DNA from: Brugia malayi
Lineage: Eukaryota; Nematoda; Chromadorea; Rhabditida; Onchocercidae
Direction: 5' to 3'
Assembly: GCF_000002995.4 (NCBI RefSeq)
Contig: NW_025062475.1
Coordinates: 4,130,528-4,194,527, forward strand
DNA length: 64,000 nt
Part shown: positions 32,236-42,313 of the stretch, one piece after another
Layout of the letters: every line of letters starts with the position of its first letter
Position numbering within the stretch: the stretch's first letter is position 1
Notes under the pieces: generated by a model
The model's input: the letters and a program-made list of their open reading frames with translations, nothing else
What the model was told of the DNA's origin: nothing
Databases searched by the model: none
Translations under genes and position numbers: made by a program

Positions 32236-32644
32236 CTATCGAATATGATAACAATTTATTTGAAAATTCAATGGTACAGGCTCTAACCAAATTAATATTT
32301 GACGATGATTAATGGAAATAGATTGTGGAATTAGCTGTAAATAATCATATTCAAGATCTCCAATACTGATCGGTTCATCACTATAAACTTCTGTTCTATA
32401 ATACTCCACGACTGGATTGTTATTCAACGTCCGAGCAGTCCGAATATGTGAGGAATATTCCTGAATTTAACAGCAAAATGATGCATAGAAATATAAGAAA
32501 AAGTGTCCAATAAAATATACAAAGAAATGTTATTAGCATCACTGAAGATTTATTTAGCAGTAGATTTTAATTAGAGAGAAATTACTAAATTATAACCGAG
32601 TTCGTTCCAACATTGTGCAAAATATGACCGTAGACTGAATGTAT
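32236..32644 (-). CDS. Orphan C-terminal exons of an unidentified protein
   Basis: A minus-strand exon starting after a TTCAG acceptor at about 32460 reads EYSSHIRTARTLNNNP, then VVEYYRTEVYSDEPISIGDL and IPQSISINHRQILIWLEPVP, and stops near 32236. A probable preceding exon at about 32576-32644 reads GIHTFSLRSYFAQCWNELGY and can join in phase 0. The sequence is protein-like and not low-complexity, but I do not recognise it. It lies just downstream of the prolyl-tRNA synthetase relic and does not match that enzyme's anticodon-binding domain. It may be the last piece of another gene whose N-terminal part has been lost or was missed. Confidence 0.4.
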
Positions 32645-32752
32645 GAATTCCACGCTAAGACACCCTGTAGTGCTAACCTCAAATGGTCACTCACTTTATC
32701 TCACTCCTCGGGAATTTTTTAAAAGCTTTTTTAGGATTTCATAATATATAAC

Positions 32753-34901
32753 CTAGATTTGCAGCCGTAAGCAGTCGCCTTCCAATTGAATTATCTAGTC
32801 GATCATCAACAAAAATATCATTTTGTACAGATGATATTTGACTGAGATGGCCGATAATATTTTCAGCAAATTCCATCGTTTCGGACTGAGTTTTGTTTGG
32901 CAGAATAACGGCCACTTTAAAAGGGATCAATGCATACAGCAAACGAAGAGCTTTTGTACTGGGTGACATTGAGTTAATTATAACTGCTATCAAAAGACCT
33001 GAAAATACCAATGTTTATTGACTATGTTATTCATCAGAGTTCCACAATTACGCCAGTATAAAGCAAAAACAGTTATTTCAAATACTGTAAATTACCAATG
33101 CCGATTCCGAAACAGTTCATTATCAGTGGTTGATCATTATGCTTGGCCCCAAATTTTTTAGTGAACAAATCCCCCAACTGAAATGTATGAGCTATTTCAA
33201 TCGTTTCAACAATCGAAATATATTCCTTGCTACAACAACAAGGCTTTTCACCACGTTTCAAGAGATCATGATTCATACCTGAAATAGAAGAAAGGAAAAT
33301 AATCTTTCACATCGAAAATGGTAAAGTTCAAGAAGCTATGCTACCCTGACTTCTGGAAAAAAGTTGTGAGAAGTACCACATAGTTTTAAAAAGTTACAAA
33401 CACCTGTGAGTTACATTCCAGACCAATAAAAAGCTTTTCTTTTTTTGCAGCCAAGCACAGAAAAAACCGAATGAAATTTTGAGAAATCCAAGTGATCTCA
33501 TACAGCTTTTTCAAGTGAAAATTTATTTATCTTTTTTAAAGAAGATAAATTTTAGCACTAATTTAAATTTTAATGAAACTAAAGATATAACAAAAAGTTA
33601 CCTAAATTACATTTCGAACAGTAAGCAATACTATCGCGGCTTGTCTTACACGGTAAATGATATTCGTGTGACATGTCACCACCGATGTTTCCAGCATCGG
33701 CTCGAACAATATAAAAATTAATGTCGAGGCGATCATGAAATATTCGTTGATACGTCTGTAAAAAATACATCCGACCTGCATAGTAATTTGGAAAAAATGA
33801 TACAAGAAATGCTTCAAATGAAGAAGACATCCAAATATAAAATTAGAACAATAATTTGTGAGATTAATTTGAGAAAAAACTGACACGGATTACTGATCAC
33901 CTTGATAATAATTTACTCTTAATCCATTCTACAAAGCTGCTATAACATTCATTTATAAGCCTCAAATTTCATATAATAATAAATGCTTACTTTACTAACG
34001 ATACTGTAAGTATCTGAAGCATTTTACTCTGTCAGATCAAAAGAATATAAATCGTTCATCAAAAATTCTCTACTGCGAAGAAATCCATGTCCAACAACTG
34101 TCTCATCACGAAATTTTGGCCCCATTTGATAAAGCATTAACGGATAAACAGCTTCTCTTAATTCACCTGGAATAAGAAATTTCATTAAAATTTTTATGTT
34201 TGTAAGGAAACTCCTTCACAAATAAAAAATGAAAGACAAAAAAGAGAATGTCATGGTCTACTGTTGTAAAGCACTTTGGCCGAACAATATTCCGCCCACT
34301 TAATTTCACCTTAAATCAATCTTAAATGAAATCCGCTCTTCATAGAATTCGACAAACAGTATGCCAATACACTAATTAATAAGGAAAACCTATCGTAGCA
34401 GTCCCGTTATTAAGAAGATAGAAGTACAAAACAAAATGTTTCTTAGTCACCAATACACTTTTAATTTGATTCCGACTATGCAATATGTAATTGTCAAAGT
34501 TTCCATAAAAATGATTAGCTGTCTTAAACAACACCAATTTGCATTGTCAGTATATGTATTTGATCACTATTATGAGCTATATTATGTGAGTAAAAATTAA
34601 CGTTTTAAAGTACAAAAGTACTAAAATAAAAACTCAATGTCTTTGAAACCTGACATTTTGCAATATCTGATCATATTACTTGTTCGGCAACCAACTTTGT
34701 TACCATCTCTTCATGAGTTGGCTGAAGACAATAAACCTGATTCGTTTTGTCACTCAAATGAAACATTTCCGATTTGAAAGCGCTCCATCGACCAGCTTTT
34801 TGCCACATTTCTTTCGCACCCAGTATCGGCATACTAATTTTATAAGCACCGATAGCATTCAGTTCCGTTTCAATCACTTTTATTAATTTATCGATGATGC
34901 G
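32753..34901 (-). pseudogene. Mitochondrial prolyl-tRNA synthetase (PARS2-like), degraded
   Basis: Five segments (34680-34901, 33991-34166, 33602-33755, 33096-33278, 32753-32998) match class II prolyl-tRNA synthetase of the mitochondrial type: RIIDKLIKVIETELNAIGA, CLQPTHEEM (motif 2 region), [56 protein letters not shown], and IPFKVAVILP with DDRLDNSIGRRL. Several defects are visible. The first junction does not match in phase. A TAA at 34024-34026 interrupts an otherwise good frame (DLTE-stop-NASDTYSIVSK). The motif-3 arginine expected in CFGIGVTRI is missing; the sequence reads GIGLLIA. The extreme N-terminus and the C-terminal end are not found. Each defect alone could be an error, but together they suggest a non-functional copy, or an old paralogue if a working gene lies elsewhere. 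Confidence 0.75.
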
Positions 34902-34950
34902 CTGACCAAAAAAAAAAAAAAATCGATGATACGTTGACCAAAGTGGAAAG
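34898..34950 (-). repeat. 18-bp duplication flanking a 15-T tract at the start of the PARS2-like relic
   Basis: On the minus strand GGTCAACGTATCATCGAT is followed by a 15-T run and then GGTCAGCGCATCATCGAT. Both copies encode the same GQRIID peptide of the synthetase, but in different frames given 15 T. Confidence 0.8.
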
Positions 34951-35087
34951 TTAAAGACTGTTAAATCCAATGAGTTTTTCAATTCCTATAAAAGTTTTGC
35001 CATAGAACATATAGATTCAAGCTAATCATCCTGACTTTGTTTTCCCTTGAAAAAAAACTGTAGACGACCAGCATCAAGTCCCTCGAA

Positions 35088-35630
35088 TCATTGAAAGGGA
35101 AGTTTACTGTCCTCAGCATTATAACCATATCCATAACCGACTTCTTTTATTTCCGGGAAACTAACTCTACAACATGGCAAAGAAGCTTTCAAACTTTGTA
35201 ATGCGTCTGTTTGTTGTGCTACGCATGGTAAAAAGTAAAAATGCGCTCGCTGTAATCCACGTATTCGTTTAATCCCTTTCATGAAATAATCACTGATGTA
35301 AGGATTTGCAGCAATTTCCTAAAACAAAATGACAACTCTTAAAAAAAAAAAACTATTCATTAACTCAACGGTGCATATTTTGAATTACAGCTCGGTTGTC
35401 TCTTTAGATTAAATTAAATATTAGAAATTTTAGGAAACTTTTGTATTGAAGAAACAAGATCAAAAACAAACAATGTTCCGTAAAGTTCGTGAAGGTCGTC
35501 CCGAGACAACATGTTCAATTGCTTTGTCGGTGAAGAAGTCACAAAAATTCAATTTCAACACTTCTATTTGTCGGCATTCATTGAAGTACTGAAAACCAGA
35601 ATCAATAATAGCTGAATCAGTCCCATCGAC
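35088..35630 (-). CDS. DMAC2L / ATP synthase subunit s-like protein, C-terminal half
   Basis: Two exons (35472-35630 and 35088-35318) join in phase 0 and form the leucine-rich-repeat half of the DMAC2/ATP5S family, mitochondrial proteins tied to assembly of the respiratory-chain membrane arm or ATP synthase. Matching parts are VDGTDSAIIDSGFQYF, which corresponds to the family's DATDSxIMxxGF motif, then EVLKLNFCDFFTDKAIEHV, TLRNIEIAANPYISDYFM and ALQSLKASLPCCRVSF. The family's N-terminal half (RxxGPDRxxAEWLLRxGA) was not found on either side. The exon's acceptor (TTCATTCAG) is in phase 0 with the last TRM5-like exon 180 bp upstream, so the transcript may be a read-through or fusion. The exons themselves show no stop or frameshift. 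Confidence 0.7.
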
Positions 35631-35810
35631 CTGAATGAAAAATCCACGTAATTGTAAAATTACATTTTAATAGAAAACATTACAGGCTTCAATTTCATGA
35701 ATTCGCTTTTTTTTTTTTTTTCATGAATTTTTAATTTGATAATATTTCCTGTAAAAAAACTACGACTGGAATAGAAATCATGATTTACAATGAAGATGAG
35801 TAAAACCTAC

Positions 35811-37730
35811 ACGATTCAGTTCCATATTTCGCTTGAGATAATCAATACAATTCGGATTTAGGTCATTTGCTAAAACATGATGAACACCATTCCTTATTAC
35901 CGGTAAAACCAAAGGTCCAATACCAGCACAGCAATCATAAAAAATTGACCGCTTACCAATTTTTCGCACTATCCTCTTATGTTCTGTGCTTAATCTTGGG
36001 TTATAAAACACCTATAATCGATTTGAAAAAAAAAAAAATGTATTCTAGTCATTTTTGATGCAAATACTTGTATGAAATGATTAACAAAAAAGAAATAAAA
36101 GCAGTAACAAAAACTTTAACTTTCATTATGTAAAAAAAAAAAAGCTGGAAAATAACCCTAAAATCCAGCTGATAACGTAGTTTAACGTAGTTTTTCTTCA
36201 TGCACCTCAGTCTTATAATTTTCCTCACCAGCAAGCAAATCAAGTTCAAATGTACGATATTTATGTCCAAATTGCATCCAAATTATTAACAACTGTCCTG
36301 CAAAGGCAAGAATATTTGAGAGAAAAATTGCTTTTTCAAGTTAGAAAACAAATGAAAACAAATATGGAAAATCCAGAGATATGTATGATATCTTAATTTT
36401 GAAAATCTCATAATTTGAATATATCAAAGCCATCCAGTTATCTATCTGTCATGATACAAACTGATATTCTGGACTTCCAGCGTTGAATAAAATAAAAACA
36501 CGTACTTACAACTGCTGATTTTGTCGAGAAGTATTTTCCCAATAGCTTTTTTATAAAAAAGTAGCTCTTCTCGCAAATTCACATGGACAATATGACCGAT
36601 TTGAGAGAAACCGCTGAAGATTACAGCAATTATTTTCTAGATTTTAAGGATAATTTAATTTTAGGAAGTTTTTAAATATAATATGAAATTTCAATTAAAC
36701 AAATTGCTACTAAATAATCAGCATACCCGAATTCGAGTCCTTCCGGTAAAATTGCAGTAATACATGATTTTACAGACCAGTCGTCATAATTCAAGGTTAT
36801 ATTGTAAGAATCAAACTTGGCTGTAAGACCCGTCAAGTTTTCTATAGTGTTCAAAACAACATTTCTTGTATTTTCATCCATCTTTTCGGGATTAAATACA
36901 ATAGCTTTTTCGCTTTGTCTTGGAATATTTATGACAGGCTGAAATTCTAAAGAATTCAGACCAAATTCCTGACAATCACAGAATATGTAATGAATTACCA
37001 CATAATCCAAATTGACTGACTTAAACGAGATCCACTTTTATAGTCATGGATGTCAAGTGTTGCAAATTTCAAATGTCACCAATCTCGAAACAAATTATTA
37101 TACAAGTACCTTAATTTTATTCTACCGTTCTATCTGCTATTTCCTTACACCCAATTAGATGACCGATAACCTTCGGCGGTACAATTACGACCGGTAAAGT
37201 GATTTCTTTGCTGAAACAGACAAGAAACTGTAATAAACAGAACCTGGCCTTTATTAAATATTCTATTCCGCAGTGAGAAAATCAGCAAGAAATTCCATAT
37301 CCATAATTCTTAATAATATAAGTCTTATAAAAAACTGACCAAACTTACTTCTGAACTTGTTATTTTAAATACTTGCTTTTTCAAACTTCTAATAAATTAA
37401 ATACTTCAGTATTTTTTGCAGAAAATATACTTTATAAATCTGACAAGAATTTGGTGGATCTTGATACTAACGAAGCTTTCTCATTTAGACTATCAAAATA
37501 ATAGAATAATTTTCAACACGTGACATGTAAGATGATTAAACCAATTCGAGTTTCAGCAGTGATAGGAAATACCTTATCTGTTACTATAAATACAAAGAAA
37601 TCATCTCGTAACGCACTTCACAAAATATTTAAGAATGAAATGAACCTCAAACTACATTCATTATAAAACTTTCACCAACTTGAATAACTTTTTTTCATTG
37701 TCCGTAAGAATAGCAATTCCTCGAACTTTA
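35811..37730 (-). pseudogene. TRM5-like tRNA (guanine37-N1) methyltransferase, frameshifted and truncated
   Basis: Six segments (37680-37730, 37126-37210, 36727-36968, 36510-36613, 36157-36292, 35811-36011) match TRM5/TRMT5, the SAM-dependent enzyme that makes m1G37 in tRNA: KVRGIAIL, KEITLPVVIVPP, KAIVFNPEKM, AILPEGLEF, QIGHIVHVNLREEL, FELDLLAGEENYKTEV, FYNPRLSTEHKRIV, DCCAGIGPLVLP (SAM motif I) and LANDLNPN. In the fifth exon the frame is broken twice. VNNLDAIW must shift by one base to reach KYRTFELDLL, and a perfect 10-bp tandem duplication (36174-36193) shifts it again before YQLDFR. The C-terminal third with the family's NLP motif is absent. The first coding exon was not found. It looks like a recent pseudogene; sequencing or assembly error is the alternative for the shifts but not for the missing end. 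Confidence 0.75.
36174..36193. repeat. Perfect 10-bp tandem duplication inside a TRM5-like exon
   Basis: AACGTAGTTT occurs twice in direct succession. Removing one unit restores a continuous TRM5 frame (TEVHEEKLR then YQLDF). Confidence 0.95.
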
Positions 37731-39267
37731 CTGGAAATAGTAAACATCGAAGATAATTTCTTCATATGGAATCTTTCCCAAAAAAATCTTGATTATGGAC
37801 GGGAAGTATGCTTCAGTTAATGATAGTAATTCAAGATCATAATATATCCAAGCCAGTACATAAAATAAATCTGCAAATTTAATTGTATTTGTATTTTTGC
37901 ACCCACAAAATCGACGATCTCTCACGCACTTATCACCCTTCCAATCGATCGTTTTTTTTTCTTGTTAGTTATCGTTTTCAAATGACGATCCTTCTGACAA
38001 AATTCACAATCAATTACAAAGAACAAAACTTGAAGTACTGCTTAGGTATTAAACATATGACCCTTAACTTTTTCGTTGTTATCAGTAATGCCAAATAAGC
38101 TAACAATGATAAATAAATATTGCTAAAGTTGACACAAATATTGGAAATGCAAAAAAAACGAGAAGAAAAAAGTTTGCATTGTGTGACGCAAAATAAATAT
38201 TTGGTTGAATGAAAGAAAAAAATAAATATTTGGATATTTGGATGAAAGAAAAAAAGAAGCTTTACTGTAGTGAAACAATAAATTAAACATAGCAAAAATG
38301 CAATAACTATCTTCAGTTTTCAATTCCTCACCGATTTCGAAACGGAAATACAATGTTAGTTACAACTTCAAGAAGAAAAATGCATAACTACAAAAATGGG
38401 AACAATTTTATAGCTTTGCAATAAATCTTGATACTTCAAAATTTAGTATTAAAATAAAATGAGTAAAACGACTCTGTACAATGTAATATCAATAAAGACA
38501 GGATATTTAATCTTTCAAGCGCTATTTTTTCTCAAAACTGTTAATATCTGCTTTTATAGACTGAACATCCAAATATATAATTATCAGTAGAACGAATGTT
38601 CAGTACTGATAGACATAAATCTCAAAGAAATTTTTCTCTCTTAGATAATCTCTTTTTTTTCCAACTTAAAATCAATACACAAGATAGAAGCTATAATAAC
38701 ATCACCAAATATATACATAAATTTATTTACAGAATTGTAATAATTGTGAATAGTCCAATTCAAAGACAAACTCGTCAGATACCGCAAAACAAACTATGAA
38801 CATGAAATGCTTTAAAACCCGTGACGTCATCGAATCGTGTTCAACGCTTCTCACAATTGATTTCAGCTGAAAGTGAATCTAAAAACAATTAAAGTTAAAA
38901 GGCCAGAGTTTATCTCATTTTTCTACTAAAATGAATGGCACCGAATGAATAAACTGCAGTTATAACTCAAAAAATTATTCATAAAAAAAAAAAAAAAAAA
39001 AAAGAATCTGTGAAAAGAACGGTATTTGCTTTAAAAAAAACCACTATAATAGCCAACCTAAAGTTCATTTATCGAACAACAAGTGCAAGACAAGAATTTC
39101 TTTTCTGTTCAACAATTCACTTCCTGAACAATGCTTATATAATCTAATAACTGTGTTTATATATGAATAGTTCCAACAAATGTCAACAAAAAATAACCCA
39201 TCTCTCTATTTAAAAATACTTTCATTTTACCTACATTTTAATAAAACATAAAGTTTACGCATTAACC
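37731..39267. other. Spacer between TM2D2 and the TRM5-like relic
   Basis: The first coding exon of the TRM5-like gene should lie here but I could not identify it. Open frames on both strands are AT-driven and lack paired splice sites in the right phase. Confidence 0.4.
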
Positions 39268-40395
39268 TTAATAATATGGTTGCCAGTTAGATCCATCCGC
39301 AGGTAATAAATTTCCCGTAATCAGAAGAAATATATCAACAATCCACCACAATCCTAAACCACCAAGCGTCATCAATTTACCAACTGCTATAGCTGAATAA
39401 CCAAGGCAGAAACGATCTACCGCTAAAATCCCCAGAAATAGTGAATATAATAGTGTTGACAGAAAGTAATGACCCGTGTATCTGCAAATGCATACAAATG
39501 AATCATCGATGATAATGAAAAGTGTTCGAACTAGCAAAATTTGAAAACTAAAATTAAAATTAACATTACAATAAATAACAAACCAATATTTTCATAAATA
39601 TATCGTTCTCAAGAAAGAATTTAAAAAATTTTTTTGCGAGAAAACTAAGGCAAAATAATGACCAAAAAAGGACATGAATTAGCTACCTTCGAAAATATGA
39701 AGTAAGATAAGGCATACTTAATGCAGGGTACTTGTCTCAAGAATGTCCGTGGACCACGACATTCAATGCATGGCAAAACTCGGCAAGTTACATTTGTTCG
39801 CTCCACGTTTTCGTAACGTGTGCCACCCCATGTAACGCATGCACCATCTACCTGAAAAATCTAATATTGAAAATGAATTGTACGTAATAAACATTAAATT
39901 TTCGGGAAAATTTTGCAAAACTGAAAAACATACTTTTGTATTATTAGCTCCAGGAATGGATGATACATCCACCGGCGCATCACAATCAACCCATCTACAA
40001 AAGAATGTTATTTCATAATATCTATTGCTACTTCAATAATAGTAATCAATTTCCAAAATCAAAATTCTTCTTCGCCTTTCACAAATAATAGCCCACAATT
40101 AATCTAACTTTCATAGTGCATAGATAAACCTTTTACTCTACTATGACTTATATACAACAAACCTTTCGTCAAGAAAACTACATGGTACTAATGGACCAGT
40201 CGGATTCAAATCGAAACCTTCTAATTCGCAAACACCAAAACCATCATTGTCTGGTAGAAGTGGTGTTGAAATAACAGCAGCAATAACAATATTTCCATGT
40301 TTCTGTCCTTTAGGAACTGAAACCGGATTTGTCTGGATTCCAGAAATAGGCAATATACTGGTCAGTAATGTCATCAGAGCCCTACCCAAATGCAT
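39268..40395 (-). CDS. TM2 domain-containing protein, TM2D2 type
   Basis: Four exons (40163-40395, 39934-39994, 39718-39851, 39268-39481) give 213 residues, almost the same as human TM2D2 (214). A signal peptide covers about residues 1-20 ([18 protein letters not shown]). The extracellular part carries family cysteines: [56 protein letters not shown]. Two C-terminal membrane spans are joined by the DRF motif ([11 protein letters not shown]), followed by [17 protein letters not shown] and DGSNW near the end. TM2D proteins are implicated with Notch signalling and endolysosomal function in animals. The ATG directly follows ATTTTAG, a likely trans-splice acceptor. The gene looks intact. Confidence 0.93.
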
Positions 40396-41074
40396 CTAAA
40401 ATTTTACCATTCAATACTAATCATATACTAATACTAATCAAAAAAAAAAAAGTCACATAATTGCGCAGCAAAACAGAAAACATAAATGCATGAACAAGCA
40501 AAATAAAACAAATCAGAAAAAGCACTTTGGTTATCGTTACTTTATGAATACATCAAACTTACATTTATTTAAAATGCCATAAGATTTCTGTGATTCAAAA
40601 ATAAATATGTTTATTTAAGATCAATACCTAATCAAATAAGTTTGAACAAATCAATAACTTGGATGAAATGAATAAATTACGACTTGATTAAATGCTACTA
40701 CTTGATAAAAGGTAAATTTTAAGATTCTAGAGCATTTTTAATCTTATATCACTATTCCGATAATATCAGATATACATTCCAATAACATACTCTCGAAAAA
40801 AATTTGTTTGTAAAAAACAGCACCGAAGAAAACGTTTAGCAGAAAAATTGCAAGTGAAAAAAAGAAAGAAATAAAAAAGTTACAAAATCCTCTATTATCT
40901 ACAGACTATTTCAAGAAAGAGCGGAAAATGATAATAATCTGCACTCATGAAGATAATATTATGCAACATATCATCACAAGAAATAGGGAGAAAGAAAGAC
41001 GGATGATTCACACAAAAAACAAAATTGGAAACCAATTCTAAGAAAAATATCATGAAATAAGGATCTTTTTATAG

Positions 41075-41518
41075 TTATTTTTGCGACTTTGCTTCATCAC
41101 AAACTTTCTCGACTCTCTTCTTAACAAAATTCACCAGCGACTGAAAAACCTCACAACTTTTCAAATCTTCGGGTAAATCCTTTCTTCCGGACATATAATA
41201 GTATAAATCCCATTCCATATATTCACCATTAATAATTTCATCGTAACGCATTAACTGCTGTATGCTCATTTTTTGCAACATTTGATTTGCAAATTCACCC
41301 AACAATATATCATTTTCCAGAATACCACGCTTCTTACTTTGATACAATAAACGAGACCGTTTTGTTTCTATATTTTCATTCTCTAATCGCAATTCCGGAT
41401 TGTAATCATGTGCTGTTTGAGCGATCTTTATAGAAGATTGATCCGAAAATTGAGCCACAGCATTTGAGAACCATTTCTGTGTTCGAAAAAGCTGTCGAAC
41501 AGTACCAAACAGAACCAT
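41075..41518 (-). CDS. Succinate dehydrogenase assembly factor 2 (SDHAF2 / Sdh5)
   Basis: A single exon encodes 147 residues, typical for this family. SDHAF2 acts in the mitochondrial matrix and promotes covalent flavin attachment to the SDHA subunit of complex II. The N-terminus is a presequence with Arg, Phe and Ser and no acidic residues (MVLFGTVRQLFRTQKWFSNA). The conserved core is RSRLLYQSKKRGILENDILLGEF, followed by LMRYDEIINGEYMEWDLYYY, the family's acidic Asp/Glu-Trp-Asp segment. The C-terminus is a charged helix. The family's usual introns are lacking, but the gene lies in its own orientation-matched slot in the cluster and has no sign of decay, so it is more likely a native intronless gene than a retrocopy. 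Confidence 0.92.
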   Translation of the reverse strand: MVLFGTVRQLFRTQKWFSNAVAQFSDQSSIKIAQTAHDYNPELRLENENIETKRSRLLYQSKKRGILENDILLGEFANQMLQKMSIQQLMRYDEIINGEYMEWDLYYYMSGRKDLPEDLKSCEVFQSLVNFVKKRVEKVCDEAKSQK

Positions 41519-42313
41519 TTAATTTGCAGTTATTACTAACTTCTAATAAATTCGCTCAACGCGCTGTATCCTACAAGTATATGTTAGAAAGTAATAAATA
41601 TCTTGCAAAAATATTTTGAGGAAAAGGATAAGGTCACCGAATCATTAAAAAAAATTCACATGATCCAGGAAATTACTTTAGTTACTTCATTTCTAGATTC
41701 ATTTTTTGGATTTCATTTCTAGATTTGTTATTTCTAGATTCACAGAAACAATTTCTTATAGTAATTATAAAATATGGACAGAGAAACGACTTCTATGTTA
41801 AACATAATTATTATAAATGTATCGATATACATACATCCTTAAAGCAAAAAACGAAATCAGACTGAAAGATTTTTATTACAAAAATAATGGTAATCAATTT
41901 CTTTAGTTTGAATTGCATATCACATTTTGAGTTTAGGATTTGCAGATTCATTCAATCATATTCATAGCAGAACCTCAAAATGAGCATGATAAAGTGAAGT
42001 ATGGCACAGACATAAAATGTTAAGTTGACTTATTCATCTATGACAAAAATAATTATTTCTCTTTTTTCAGTAAAATATTTATATGCAAAAATTTCTGGAG
42101 ATGTTTTCAATATTTATGAAACAAAACCTTGAATGAACAAAACTGTCGTCAACTACTATCACTTAGTATTACCTCCTAAATGAAAATTAATATTATCTTG
42201 ATGATAACAACCAGCAATGTTAAAACAATGTCAAACAAAAACAAAGAAAAAAATACAATGAGGCAAATGAAGCAATAATAAAGCACAATAACAAGAAAAA
42301 AATTTCCACTGAA

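Noticed and set aside
33479..33721. Plus-strand frame overlapping the ProRS relic
   Set aside because: It is antisense to the exon encoding GNIGGDMSHEYHLP and has no support of its own.
37728..37925. Minus-strand frame ending in IIFDVYYFQ as a first exon of the TRM5-like gene
   Set aside because: It ends in a stop at the acceptor of the next exon, is not in frame with KVRGIAIL, and has no donor in the needed phase.
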